Origin: Caulobacter sp. 17J80-11
Lineage (GTDB): Bacteria; Pseudomonadota; Alphaproteobacteria; Caulobacterales; Caulobacteraceae
Assembly: GCF_014349105.1 (NCBI RefSeq)
Contig: NZ_JACSJI010000001.1
Location: forward strand, 62,001-126,000
Direction of reading: 5' to 3'
DNA: 64,000 nucleotides
Shown: positions 33,591-42,534 of the stretch, in pieces
Position numbering within the stretch: the stretch's first letter is position 1
Layout of the letters: every line of letters starts with the position of its first letter
Notes under the pieces: model-generated
Databases searched by the model: none
The model's input: only the letters and a program-made list of their open reading frames with translations
Told to the model about the DNA's origin: nothing
Made by a program: the position numbers and the translations under genes

Positions 33591-34697
33591 TCAGATCCCG
33601 GCGGGATCGCTCCTCAAAACACGATTTCCGTCGGCGGCCGAGGCCAGCGCGCGCGCCCGGAAGTCGCTGGGCGACAGGCCTTCCTGCAGCTTGAAGGCGC
33701 GGTTGAAGGAGGCCAGGGAGGCGAAGCCGGAGTCGAAGGCCAGCGAGGCGATCTTCTCGTCGGCCAGGGCCGGATCGAGCAGGGCCCGCTTCGCCGCCGC
33801 GACGCGCCAGGCGTTCAGGAAGCTACGGAAGTGGCGGTGGCCCAGCTGCTGGTTGATCAGGCGCCGAACCGCCGGCTCGGGCGCGTCCATGCGCTGGACG
33901 AAGCCCGCGAAGTCGAGCTCGGGGTCGAGGTGGACCTGCTCGACCTCCGTCAGCGCGTGCAGACGGCGCAGCAGGCGCGCGTCCGGACCCGTGGCGGCGG
34001 GCGCAGGCGCCGCGACGGGCGCCGGGCTGCTGGCGGTGGCGGCGGGGCGGCGCGTCAGGACCTCGGGATTGGCGCGCAGCAGCCAGTGCGCCAAGCGCAC
34101 GGCGATGAGCAGGATCGCCGCGTTCTGGGCCAGGGTGAACCAGTGCGGCATCCAGCTGAAGCCCAGGAAGGCGTCGACCGCGAAATCGGTGAGCACAAGG
34201 CCGGCGACGGCGATCGGCACGACCACCCGCGCCGGGCGGCGGCCCTCGACGAGGTCGCCCTCGAGGCCGCGAAGAATGCGCCAGGCCAGGTTCGCCAGCA
34301 TGGCCGAGCCCAGCCCGATCAGCAGCCAGGACAGGTCGACGTTTTCCAGGCCGCTTCCGAGATAGCCGCGGTCCAGCAGGAACAGGACAAACCAGGCCGC
34401 GCCGCCGCCGAGCTCCACCGGGCCCAGGCGGAAGTCGTCGTCGAACACCGCAAGGCAGAACCACCAGAGGAAGATGACGGCGTTGCCGCTGAAGACGCGC
34501 GCGACGCTCAGGACCAGTCCCGAGGCCTCAAGGGCGTCGTCGGGGGTGTTGACCCCCAGGAAGCCGGCCAGCCCCAGCGCGAAGGGCAGGAAGTAGCGGA
34601 ACAGCCGCTCGCGCGGCGCATAGGACAGCAGCAGCAGGGCGACGGCGACGAGCACGCCCGCGCCGCCCACGCGCAGAATGACGTCGAGATCTTGCAA
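33591..34697 (-). CDS. AraC-type regulator with seven-helix N-terminal membrane domain
   Basis: A 368-residue protein with seven predicted transmembrane helices in residues 5-230 (for example VAVALLLLSYAPRERLF, AVIFLWWFCLAVFDDD), a Pro/Ala linker and a C-terminal AraC DNA-binding domain with two helix-turn-helix units (KIASLALDSGFASLASFNRA, then FKLQEGLSPSDFR). Starts with TTG at 34697, which has GGGAGG nine bases upstream; an in-frame TTG at 34742 lies inside the terminator of the upstream gene. A membrane-bound transcription factor that could sense an envelope signal. Downstream of two M13 peptidase genes. Confidence 0.88.
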   Translation of the reverse strand: MQDLDVILRVGGAGVLVAVALLLLSYAPRERLFRYFLPFALGLAGFLGVNTPDDALEASGLVLSVARVFSGNAVIFLWWFCLAVFDDDFRLGPVELGGGAAWFVLFLLDRGYLGSGLENVDLSWLLIGLGSAMLANLAWRILRGLEGDLVEGRRPARVVVPIAVAGLVLTDFAVDAFLGFSWMPHWFTLAQNAAILLIAVRLAHWLLRANPEVLTRRPAATASSPAPVAAPAPAATGPDARLLRRLHALTEVEQVHLDPELDFAGFVQRMDAPEPAVRRLINQQLGHRHFRSFLNAWRVAAAKRALLDPALADEKIASLAFDSGFASLASFNRAFKLQEGLSPSDFRARALASAADGNRVLRSDPAGI

Positions 34698-34744
34698 AGC
34701 CGTCCGCCTCCCGTCCTTCGTGCATACGGGCGCCGCGGACAAAG

Positions 34745-34777
34745 AAAAAGGGCCGGAGCGTCGCCGCCCCGGCCCTT
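34745..34777 (-). terminator. Intrinsic terminator of the first M13 gene
   Basis: On the minus strand AAGGGCCGG/CCGGCCCTT stems flank a GC-rich loop, followed by TTTTTC. It lies between the M13 peptidase stop (34807) and the AraC-type gene start. Confidence 0.88.
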
Positions 34778-34806
34778 CTCGTCTCGTCGGGCTGAGCCTG
34801 CCCGGA

Positions 34807-36933
34807 TCACCAGATCCGGACGCGATCTTCCGGCTTCACGTAGTACTTCTCGCCTTCCTTCACGCCGAAGGCGTCGTACCAGGCGTCGATGTTGCGCATC
34901 GGGCCGATGACGCGGAACTCCGGCGGCGAGTGCGGGTCGGAGACGACCTGCTGCTTCATGGCGTCGTCGCGGTACTTGCCACGCCACACCTGAGCCCAGC
35001 CGAGGAAGACGCGCTGGTCGCCGGTGATGCCGTCCAGCACCGGCGATTCCGCGCCGTTCAGCGACACGTGGTAGGCGTCGAGCGCCAGCGTGATGCCGGC
35101 CAGGTCGCCGATGTTCTCGCCCATGGTCAGGCCGCCCTGGACGTGGCTGCCCGGGATCGGCTCGTAGCTGTCGTACTGGGCGCCGAAGCGGTCGGTCTGG
35201 GCTTTGAACTTGGCCGCGTCCTCAGCCGTCCACCAGTCGCGCAGCGCGCCGTCGCCGTCCGACTTGCGGCCCTGGTCGTCGAAGCCGTGGCCGATCTCGT
35301 GACCGATCACGCCGCCGATGCCGCCGTAGTTCACGGCCATGTCGGCGTTCGGATCGAAGAACGGCGGCTGCAGGATGGCGGCCGGGAAGACGATCTCGTT
35401 GCGGGTCGAGGAGTAGTAGGCGTTCACGGTCTGCGGGGTCATGCCCCACTCTTCCTTGTCGACCGGCTTGCCCAAGCGCTCGACGTTGTACGCCCACTCG
35501 AACTTACCTGAGCGGACGACGTTGCCGTAGAGGTCCGAGCCGTCGACGGTCAGGCCCGAATAGTCGCGCCACTTCGACGGATAGCCGATCTTCACGCCGA
35601 ACTTGTCGAGCTTGGCCAAGGCCTGGGCCTTGGTCTCCGGGCTCATCCAGGCGAGCTTGGTCTCGATGCGGGTCCGCAGGGCCGAGCGCAGGTCGCCGAC
35701 CAGCTTCTCCATCTTCGCCTTGGATTCCGGCGGGAAGTACTCGGCCACGTATTCACGGCCGAGCGCCTCGCCCATGGCGCCCTCGGCGAAGCTCACGCCG
35801 CGCTTGGCGCGGGCGCGCTGCTGGGGCGCGCCCGACATGGTGTGCGAGCGGAACTCCCACTGGGCGTCGGAGAAGCGCTTGGACAGGTACGGCGCGGCCT
35901 GATCGACGGTGTGGAAGGCCTGCCAGGCGCGCAGTGTCTCGATCGGGGTGTCGGCGAAGATCTTGGCGATCTTCGGGAAGGCGGTGTTTTCCGACACGAT
36001 GGCGCGGTCGGCCTTCTGCAGGCTGGCGGCCTTCAGATACTCGCGCCAGGCGAAGCCCGGGGCGTACTTCTCGAGCTGAGCCACGGTCATCGGGTTGTAG
36101 GTCTTGTCGTCGTCGCGACGATCGATGCGCGACCAGCTGACCTCGGCGATCTTGGTCTCCAGCGCGACGATGTCCTTGGCGGCCTGGGTCGAGTTCTCCC
36201 AGCCGACCTGGCGCAGCATGCGCGCGACGTAGGCTTCGTACGCGGTCTTTTTGTCCGCGAAGGTGTCCTTCAGGTAGTAGTCGCGGTCCGGCAGGCCCAG
36301 ACCGCCCTGGAACAGGTACAGGGCGTTCATGGTCGGGTTCTTGCCGTCGGCGTCGACGTAGGCGTTGAAGAACGACGCGCCGAACACGCCGTTGGTGGCG
36401 CCCATCGAGCGGGCCATGTCGGCCTTGGTCTTGATCGCGCGGATCGCGTTCAGGTCCTTGGCCAGCGGGGCTGCGTCGAGCTGCTGGATGCGCGCTTCGT
36501 CCATGTAGCTGTTGTAGAGCGCGCCGATCTTGCCCTGGTCGGTGTCGGCCGCGGCGCCGGAGGCCGAGGCCTTCTCGACCAGCACGCGCAGGCGGTTGTC
36601 GGACAGTTCGCGCAGCAGGTCGAACGAGCCGTAGCGCGAGCGGTCGGACGGGATCACCAGAGCGTCCATCGCCTTGCCGTTGGCGTAGCGGAAGAAGCTG
36701 TCGCCGGGCTTCACGCTGGTGTCCATGCCGGCGGTGTCGAAGCCCCACGTGCCGTACTTCGGCGCTTCGGTGCTGGTCCAGCCGGAGCCGGCCGGGGCGG
36801 CGGCGTCTGCGGCGACGCCGAACAGGGAGACCTTGTCGCAGACCGAGTCCAGGCACACGCGGTCTTGGGCCTGCGCGGCGGACGCGACCGCCAGCGCCGC
36901 CATGGCGGCGGCGCAGAGCAGGAGCTTCTTCAT
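34807..36933 (-). CDS. M13 family metallopeptidase (downstream copy)
   Basis: A 708-residue exported zinc endopeptidase of the neprilysin/PgPepO family. Signal peptide to about residue 22 (AAQAQ), a short Cys-containing segment CLDSVCDKVSL, the large N-terminal domain, then the zinc site VIGHEIGHGFDDQGRK (HExxH, about residue 553) with the third ligand in GENIGDLAGI about 60 residues later, and the terminal domain ending EDRVRIW. The neighbouring gene upstream is a close paralogue of similar length, so this is a tandem duplication. Probably acts on peptides in the periplasm. Confidence 0.94.
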   Translation of the reverse strand: MKKLLLCAAAMAALAVASAAQAQDRVCLDSVCDKVSLFGVAADAAAPAGSGWTSTEAPKYGTWGFDTAGMDTSVKPGDSFFRYANGKAMDALVIPSDRSRYGSFDLLRELSDNRLRVLVEKASASGAAADTDQGKIGALYNSYMDEARIQQLDAAPLAKDLNAIRAIKTKADMARSMGATNGVFGASFFNAYVDADGKNPTMNALYLFQGGLGLPDRDYYLKDTFADKKTAYEAYVARMLRQVGWENSTQAAKDIVALETKIAEVSWSRIDRRDDDKTYNPMTVAQLEKYAPGFAWREYLKAASLQKADRAIVSENTAFPKIAKIFADTPIETLRAWQAFHTVDQAAPYLSKRFSDAQWEFRSHTMSGAPQQRARAKRGVSFAEGAMGEALGREYVAEYFPPESKAKMEKLVGDLRSALRTRIETKLAWMSPETKAQALAKLDKFGVKIGYPSKWRDYSGLTVDGSDLYGNVVRSGKFEWAYNVERLGKPVDKEEWGMTPQTVNAYYSSTRNEIVFPAAILQPPFFDPNADMAVNYGGIGGVIGHEIGHGFDDQGRKSDGDGALRDWWTAEDAAKFKAQTDRFGAQYDSYEPIPGSHVQGGLTMGENIGDLAGITLALDAYHVSLNGAESPVLDGITGDQRVFLGWAQVWRGKYRDDAMKQQVVSDPHSPPEFRVIGPMRNIDAWYDAFGVKEGEKYYVKPEDRVRIW

Positions 36934-37002
36934 GGGAATTTCTTCCTCGCCTTATTCTCGAAAGACTGGCGGCGACTGTGAAGCATAAGCCCCAAGCCGT
37001 CC

Positions 37003-37023
37003 CTTAACATTCTGTCATGTTCG
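37003..37023 (-). promoter_or_regulatory. Conserved upstream element of M13 gene 1
   Basis: Reading the minus strand, CGAACATGACAGAATGTTAAG is found about 70 bases upstream of the downstream M13 gene, and the near-identical CGAACATGACAGAATTTTAAG stands at the same distance before its paralogue. Conserved in both copies, so a candidate operator or promoter element. Confidence 0.5.
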
Positions 37024-37108
37024 CCAGCCGCTCGGCGGCAGTCGCCAGATCGGTGGCCTTCCAACAAGTTTCTCGCCGGCCTCGGGCGAAAATTTGGCGA
37101 TAGTCACG

Positions 37109-37139
37109 AAAAAGGGCCGGAGCGTTCCCGCTCCGGCCC
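37109..37139 (-). terminator. Intrinsic terminator of the second M13 gene
   Basis: GGGCCGGAGCG pairs with CGCTCCGGCCC around TTCC (37114-37139), and the minus strand then reads TTTTTCG. Close relative of the terminator after the first M13 gene. Confidence 0.9.
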
Positions 37140-37170
37140 GTATCGTTTCGTCAGGCCTGTGCCCGCCGGA

Positions 37171-39300
37171 TCACCAGATCCGGACGCGCTCTTCCGGCTT
37201 CACGTAGTACTTGTCGCCTTCCTGGACGCCGAAGGCCTGGTACCAGGCGTCGACGTTGCGCATCGGGCCGATCACGCGGAACTCGGCCGGCGAGTGCGGG
37301 TCGGAGACGACCTGCTGCTTCAGCGCGTCGTCGCGCGACTTCGAGCGCCACACCTGGGCCCAGCCGAGGAACACGCGCTGGTCGCCGGTGATGCCGTCCA
37401 GCACCGGGGCTTCCGCGCCGTTCAGCGACACGTGGTAGGCGTCGAGCGCCAGCGTGATGCCGGCCAGGTCGCCGATGTTCTCGCCCATGGTCAGGCCGCC
37501 CTGGACGTGAGCGCCCGGGAGCGGCTCGTAGGTGTCGTATTGGGCGCCGAAGCGGTCGGTCTGGGCCTTGAACTTGGCCGCGTCCTCGGCCGTCCACCAG
37601 TCGCGCAGCACGCCGTGGCCGTCGGACTTGCGGCCCTGGTCGTCGAAGCCGTGCCCGATCTCGTGGCCGATCACGCCGCCGATGCCGCCGTAGTTCACGG
37701 CCATGTCCGCGTTCGGGTCGAAGAACGGCGGCTGCAGGATGGCGGCCGGGAACACGATCTCGTTGCGGGTGGACGAGTAATAGGCGTTCACCGTCTGCGG
37801 GGTCATGCCCCACTCTTCCTTGTCGACCGGCTTGCCCAGCTTGGCCACGTCCTCGGCCCACTCGAAGGCGCTGGAGCGGAGCACGTTGCCGTAGAGGTCG
37901 GACGCGTCGACGCTCAGGCCGGCATAGTCGCGCCACTTGGACGGATAGCCGATCTTCACGCCGAACTTGGAGAGCTTGTCGAGCGCCTGGGCCTTGGTCT
38001 CCGGGCTCATCCAGTCGAGCTTGGTTTCGATGCGGGTCTTCAGCGCCGACTTCAGGTCGGCGACCAGCTTCTCCATCTTCGCCTTGGATTCCGGCGGGAA
38101 GTACGCGGCGACGTATTCACGGCCGATGGCCTCGCCCATCGCGCCTTCCGCGAACGACACGCCGCGCTTGGCGCGCGAGCGTTGTTCCGGCGCGCCCTGC
38201 AGGGTGTGCGAGCGGAACTCCCACTGGGCGTCCGAGAAGCGCTTGGACAGGTACGGCGCGGCCTGGTCGACGGTGTGGAAGGCCTGCCAGGCCTTCAGGG
38301 TCTCGATCGGGGTGTCCGCGAAGATCTGGGCGATCTTCGGCAGGGCGGTCTTCTGGCGGACGACCACCTTGTCGACCTTGCCGAGGCCGGCGGCGGCCAG
38401 CTGGCTCCGCCACGGGAAGCCCGGGGCGTACTTCTCCAGTTCGGCCACGGTCATCGGGTTGTAGGACTTGTCCCGGTCGCGGCTCTCGATCCGCGACCAG
38501 CTGGCCTCGGCGATCTTGGTTTCGAGCGCGACGATGTCCTTGGCGGCCTGGCCGGCGTTCTCCCAGCCCACGTTGCGCAGCATGCGCGCGACATAGGCTT
38601 CGTACGCGGTCTTCTTATCGGCGAAGGTGTCCTTCAGGTAGTAGTCGCGGTCCGGCAGGCCCAGGCCCGACTGGACGACATAGAGCGTGTTGCGCTCCGG
38701 ATCCTTGGCGTCTTCGGAGACCCCGACGCCGAAGAACGAACGGCCGAAGCCGGCGTTGGAGGCGCCCATGGAGCGGGCGACGTCCGCCTTGGTCTTCAGG
38801 GCGCGGATCGCGGCCAGGTCCTTGGCCAGCGGAGCTGCGTCCAGCTGCTGGATGCGCGCTTCGTCCATGAAGCTGTTGTAGAGGGCGCCGATCTTGGCCT
38901 GGTCCGAGCCGGCCGCGGCGCCGGTGTCCGCGGCGGCCTTCTCGACCAGCACCTTCAGGCGGTTGTCGGAGAGTTCGCGCAGCAGCGGGAACGAGCCGTA
39001 GGTCGACCGGTCCGACGGGATGACCAGCGCGTCCAGCGCCTTGCCGTTGGCGTAGCGGAAGAAGCTGTCGCCGGGCTTCACGCTGGTGTCCATGCCGGCG
39101 GTGTCGAAGCCCCACGTGCCGTACTTCGGCGCTTCGGTGCTGGTCCAGCCGGAGCCGGCCGGGGCGGCGGCGTCGGCGGCGACGCCAAACAGCGAGACCT
39201 TGTCGCAGACCGAGTCGAGGCAGACGCGGTCTTGGGCCTGCGCGGCAGACGCGGCCGCCAGCGCCGCCAGGGCGGCGGCGCAGAGCAGGAACTTCTTCAT
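37171..39300 (-). CDS. M13 family metallopeptidase (upstream copy)
   Basis: A 709-residue close paralogue of the next gene on this strand (long identical stretches, for example the first 60 mature residues and the zinc-site region VIGHEIGHGFDDQG). Same signal peptide type, same HExxH and GENIGDLAGI ligands, same EERVRIW end, so both should be active zinc peptidases. Differences are concentrated at about residues 100-280. Presumably both copies came from a 2.2-kb tandem duplication that includes the upstream region and terminator. Confidence 0.94.
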   Translation of the reverse strand: MKKFLLCAAALAALAAASAAQAQDRVCLDSVCDKVSLFGVAADAAAPAGSGWTSTEAPKYGTWGFDTAGMDTSVKPGDSFFRYANGKALDALVIPSDRSTYGSFPLLRELSDNRLKVLVEKAAADTGAAAGSDQAKIGALYNSFMDEARIQQLDAAPLAKDLAAIRALKTKADVARSMGASNAGFGRSFFGVGVSEDAKDPERNTLYVVQSGLGLPDRDYYLKDTFADKKTAYEAYVARMLRNVGWENAGQAAKDIVALETKIAEASWSRIESRDRDKSYNPMTVAELEKYAPGFPWRSQLAAAGLGKVDKVVVRQKTALPKIAQIFADTPIETLKAWQAFHTVDQAAPYLSKRFSDAQWEFRSHTLQGAPEQRSRAKRGVSFAEGAMGEAIGREYVAAYFPPESKAKMEKLVADLKSALKTRIETKLDWMSPETKAQALDKLSKFGVKIGYPSKWRDYAGLSVDASDLYGNVLRSSAFEWAEDVAKLGKPVDKEEWGMTPQTVNAYYSSTRNEIVFPAAILQPPFFDPNADMAVNYGGIGGVIGHEIGHGFDDQGRKSDGHGVLRDWWTAEDAAKFKAQTDRFGAQYDTYEPLPGAHVQGGLTMGENIGDLAGITLALDAYHVSLNGAEAPVLDGITGDQRVFLGWAQVWRSKSRDDALKQQVVSDPHSPAEFRVIGPMRNVDAWYQAFGVQEGDKYYVKPEERVRIW

Positions 39301-39368
39301 CGGAATTTCTTCTTCGCCTTGTTCTCGAAAGACTGGCGCGACTGTGGAGCAGGCGGCTCCAACCGCAT

Positions 39369-39389
39369 CTTAAAATTCTGTCATGTTCG
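39369..39389 (-). promoter_or_regulatory. Conserved upstream element of M13 gene 2
   Basis: CGAACATGACAGAATTTTAAG on the minus strand, the counterpart of the element at 37003-37023. Sequence conservation in the two upstream regions extends from this element down to the start codon, with the similarity lost in the middle part. Confidence 0.5.
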
Positions 39390-39483
39390 AGCGGCGCTCG
39401 GCGAACTACGCTCCGTCTGTGAACTTTCCGCCATGACTCCACGCTAGAGTCGCGGGGAACTCAGGCGAGAGGTGGTCGAACGT

Positions 39484-41286
39484 ATGCCGACGGAAGTGGC
39501 GCCCCAGGAATACAAGGACGTACTCGTTTTCCTGGCCGCGGCCAGCATCGTCGTGCCGCTGTTTCATCGCTTCAAGTTGAGCCCCGTGCTGGGCTTCCTG
39601 CTCGCCGGCGTGCTGCTGGGCCCCGACGGGCTGGGCCGGCTGGCCGGCGACAATCCCTGGATCTCGGCCATCACCATTTCGGACGCCGACGAGATCCGGG
39701 TGTTCGCCGAGTTCGGCGTGGTCTTCCTGCTGTTCATGATCGGGCTGGAGCTCTCGTGGGAGCGCCTGCGGGCCATGCGCCGGCTGGTGTTCGGGTTCGG
39801 CATGGCCCAGGTCGTGGTGTGCGGCGGCTTGCTGGGCCTGTGCGCCTGGGGGCTGGGCCAGCCGCCAGCCGGCGCGGTGGCGCTGGGCCTGGCCCTGGCC
39901 TTGTCCTCCACCGCGCTGGTCATGCCGGTGCTGGCCGAGCGCAAGCGGCTGCACACCGGGGTCGGCCGCGCGGCCTTCTCGGTGCTGCTGGCCCAGGACC
40001 TGGCGGTCGCGCCGATCCTGGTCACTCTGACGGTGCTGGGCGGCATGGAGGCCGGCAACGGCGCCTCCTGGCTGACCGGCCTGCTGACCCTGGCCCCCGC
40101 CGCGCTCGCGCTGGCGGTCATCGTCGCGGTCGGCCGGCTGGTGCTGCGGCCCCTGTTCCAGCTGGTGGCCGGATCGAAGAGCCAGGAACTGTTCGTGGCC
40201 GCCTGCCTGCTGGTGGTGATCGGCGCCGGCGTCGCGGCCTCCGTCAGCGGCCTGTCCATGGCGATCGGCGCCTTCGTCGCCGGCCTGCTGCTGGCCGAGA
40301 CCGAGTTCCGCCGCGAGGTCGAGGTCAATATCGAGCCGTTCAAGGGGCTGCTGCTCGGCATGTTCTTCGTCTCGGTCGGCATCCGGCTGGACCTGGACGT
40401 GGTGCTGGCCGAGCCGGTGGTGATCCTCAGCGTGGCGGTCGGCCTGACCGCCCTGAAGATCGTCTCCATCTTCGGCGTGGCGCGCGCGTTCCGCCTGCCC
40501 CCGCGCATCGCGCTGGAGACGGCGATGGTGCTGGGCCCGGCCGGCGAGTTCGCCTTCGTCATCCTGAACAGCGCGCTGGACCATCACCTGGTCGACCCGG
40601 GCTTCGAGCGCGCCGTGTTGATCGGCGCCACCCTCAGCTTCTTCGCCGTGCCCGCCCTCGCCTGGGCGGCCGAGCGCCTGGCCGTGCGGACCCCTGCGCC
40701 GCAGGACCAGATCGACGAAGCGGCGGAAGACCTCGAGCACGGCGAAGGACGGGTGCTGATCGTCGGCTACGGGCGGGTCGGGCGGCTGGTGGGTGAAATG
40801 CTCAGCCGGCACGACGTGGAGTTCTCCGCTGTCGACCTGAACGCCAAGCTGGTGGACGAGGCGCGCAAGGCCGGCGAGCGCGTCTATTTCGGAGACGCCG
40901 GCCGGGCCGAATTCCTGGCCCGCTGCGGCATCGACAAGGTCGCCGCCGTGGTGGTGACCATGGACGCGCCGCGCAAGGTGGAAGAGGTGGTGCAGACCGT
41001 CCGCGCCGCCCGCCACGACGTCACCCTGATCGCCCGCGCCCGCGACGCGCGCCACGCCGCGCGACTGTACCAGCTGGGCGCGACCGACGCGGTGCCGGAG
41101 ACGGTGGAGTCCAGCCTGCAGCTGGCCGAGAACACCCTGGTCGACCTGGGCAAGCCGATGGGCCTGGTGATCGCCTCGATCCACGAGAAGCGCGACGAGT
41201 TCCGCAAGCTGTTCCAGGAGAGCGCGCCGGACAAGCGCGAGACCCGGGCGGTGCGGGCGCGCGAGCCGCGCCGCTCTACAGGCTGA
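39484..41286 (+). CDS. CPA2 family monovalent cation:proton antiporter (KefB/KefC type)
   Basis: A 600-residue protein: 12-13 transmembrane helices in residues 15-395 (GFLLAGVLLGPDGLG, FLLFMIGLELSWERL, AMVLGPAGEFAFVIL), then a TrkA-N/RCK NAD-binding domain (RVLIVGYGRVGRLVGEML) at about 415-540 that regulates transport. Family members exchange K+ or Na+ for protons and are controlled by glutathione adducts or redox in KefB/C. I use ATG 39484; a GTG at 39472 is an alternative. It ends 11 bases inside the convergent metallo-hydrolase gene. Confidence 0.92.
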   Translation: MPTEVAPQEYKDVLVFLAAASIVVPLFHRFKLSPVLGFLLAGVLLGPDGLGRLAGDNPWISAITISDADEIRVFAEFGVVFLLFMIGLELSWERLRAMRRLVFGFGMAQVVVCGGLLGLCAWGLGQPPAGAVALGLALALSSTALVMPVLAERKRLHTGVGRAAFSVLLAQDLAVAPILVTLTVLGGMEAGNGASWLTGLLTLAPAALALAVIVAVGRLVLRPLFQLVAGSKSQELFVAACLLVVIGAGVAASVSGLSMAIGAFVAGLLLAETEFRREVEVNIEPFKGLLLGMFFVSVGIRLDLDVVLAEPVVILSVAVGLTALKIVSIFGVARAFRLPPRIALETAMVLGPAGEFAFVILNSALDHHLVDPGFERAVLIGATLSFFAVPALAWAAERLAVRTPAPQDQIDEAAEDLEHGEGRVLIVGYGRVGRLVGEMLSRHDVEFSAVDLNAKLVDEARKAGERVYFGDAGRAEFLARCGIDKVAAVVVTMDAPRKVEEVVQTVRAARHDVTLIARARDARHAARLYQLGATDAVPETVESSLQLAENTLVDLGKPMGLVIASIHEKRDEFRKLFQESAPDKRETRAVRAREPRRSTG

Positions 41287-42142
41287 TCTTCAGCGGCGTC
41301 TTCAGGTAGGTGCGCCCGTCGGCCTCGGCCGGGGGCAGGGCGCCGGCGCGGATGTTCACCTGCAGCGACGGCATCAGCAGCGCCGGCGGATCCAGCGTGG
41401 CGTCGCGCTCGGTGCGCATCTGCACGAAAGCGTCTTCCGGCGCGTCGCCGCCCACGTGCTTGTTGCCCGACTTCTCGGCGGCGACCGTCGTCTCCCAGGC
41501 TGGGGCCTCGCGCCCCGCGCCCGACGGATAATCGTGCCCGACGAAGACCCGCGTCTGCGGCGGCAGGTCGAGAATGCGCCGGATCGAGCGGTAGAGCGTG
41601 CGCGCGTCGCCGCCGGGGAAGTCGCACCGGGCGGTGCCGTAGTCGGGCATGAACAGCGTGTCGCCCACGAAGGCGGCGTCGCCTGTCACGTAGGTCACGC
41701 AGGCCGGCGTGTGGCCGGGCGTGTGCATCACCTTCACGTCCAGCTCGCCCAGCCGGAAGGTCTCGCCGTCCGCGAAGCGGTCGTCGAAGGCCGAGCCGTC
41801 GCCGGCCACGTCGCCGGCCCCGAACACCGGCGCGAAGGTCTTCTGCACCTCGGTGATGCGTCCGCCGACCCCCAGCCGTGCGCCGGTCGCGCGCTTCAGC
41901 ACCTGGGCGCCGGACAGGTGGTCGGCGTGGGCGTGGGTCTCCAGCACCCGCTCGATCCTCAGGCCCTGGGCGTCGGCGGCCTGCAGCACCGCGTCGACCG
42001 ACTCGCGCCAGACCTTGCCGGTCTTGGCGTCGAAATCGAGCACCGGGTCGATCACCGCCGCGGCCTTGGTCGCCGGGTCGGACACCAGGTAGGTCACCGT
42101 CGAGGTGCGCTTGTCGAAGAAACCTTGGACGTCAGGGGACAT
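41276..42142 (-). CDS. Metallo-beta-lactamase-fold hydrolase, persulfide dioxygenase-like
   Basis: A 288-residue metallo-hydrolase of the Blh/persulfide-dioxygenase (ETHE1-like) group. The metal motif THAHADHLSG is at about residue 65, with further ligands in HTPGHTPACV, MPDYGTARCDF and GHDY. Such proteins oxidise glutathione persulfide to sulfite in sulfide detoxification. The ATG at 42142 follows GGAG. Divergent from a BigR/SqrR-type repressor gene with an AT-rich palindrome between them, the usual layout of sulfide-responsive clusters. Confidence 0.9.
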   Translation of the reverse strand: MSPDVQGFFDKRTSTVTYLVSDPATKAAAVIDPVLDFDAKTGKVWRESVDAVLQAADAQGLRIERVLETHAHADHLSGAQVLKRATGARLGVGGRITEVQKTFAPVFGAGDVAGDGSAFDDRFADGETFRLGELDVKVMHTPGHTPACVTYVTGDAAFVGDTLFMPDYGTARCDFPGGDARTLYRSIRRILDLPPQTRVFVGHDYPSGAGREAPAWETTVAAEKSGNKHVGGDAPEDAFVQMRTERDATLDPPALLMPSLQVNIRAGALPPAEADGRTYLKTPLKISL

Positions 42143-42180
42143 GGCGGGGGCTCCTATGCGCACGCCCTACATATTAGCTA

Positions 42181-42195
42181 TTGCTAAATTAGCAA
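42181..42195. promoter_or_regulatory. BigR/SqrR-type operator
   Basis: TTGCTAA-A-TTAGCAA is a perfect palindrome in an AT-rich gap between the metallo-hydrolase and the ArsR-type gene, covering the probable -35 of the repressor gene (TATATA -10 at 42201). Its position and AT-rich sequence fit a persulfide-sensor operator. Confidence 0.75.
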
Positions 42196-42214
42196 TCTCT
42201 TATATATGCGGCTC

Positions 42215-42532
42215 ATGCTCGATCACGCTTCCTTAGACCGCGCCCGCTTCGAGGCCAGCGCCGGAGCCGCCGCCAAGCTGCTCCGCGCGCTGTCGAACGA
42301 GCGGCGGCTGATGATCCTGTGCCTGCTCGGCGACGGTGAACTGTCCGTCGGCGCGCTGCAACAGCGACTCGACGTGTCCCAATCCGCCCTGTCGCAGCAC
42401 CTGGCGGTGCTGCGGGAGGAAGGGCTGGTGGACGTCCGCCGCCAGGGCCAGTCCATCTTCTACCGGATCGCCGACCCGGCGGCCCTGCGGGTGATCGGGA
42501 CCCTCGCCGAAATCTTCTGTCCCACGGAGTGA
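42215..42532 (+). CDS. bigR: ArsR-family persulfide sensor, BigR/SqrR-type
   Basis: A 105-residue winged-helix repressor with HTH segment VGALQQRLDVSQSALSQHLA and the two cysteines expected of the BigR/SqrR group, one in MILCLLGDG and one near the C terminus in AEIFCPTE; oxidation or persulfidation of this pair releases DNA. The alternative ATG at 42206 lies within the likely TATATA -10, so I choose 42215, which would be leaderless. Upstream palindrome is the likely operator; the downstream rhodanese and TauE genes are the probable targets together with the divergent hydrolase. Confidence 0.85.
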   Translation: MLDHASLDRARFEASAGAAAKLLRALSNERRLMILCLLGDGELSVGALQQRLDVSQSALSQHLAVLREEGLVDVRRQGQSIFYRIADPAALRVIGTLAEIFCPTE

Positions 42533-42534
42533 GT

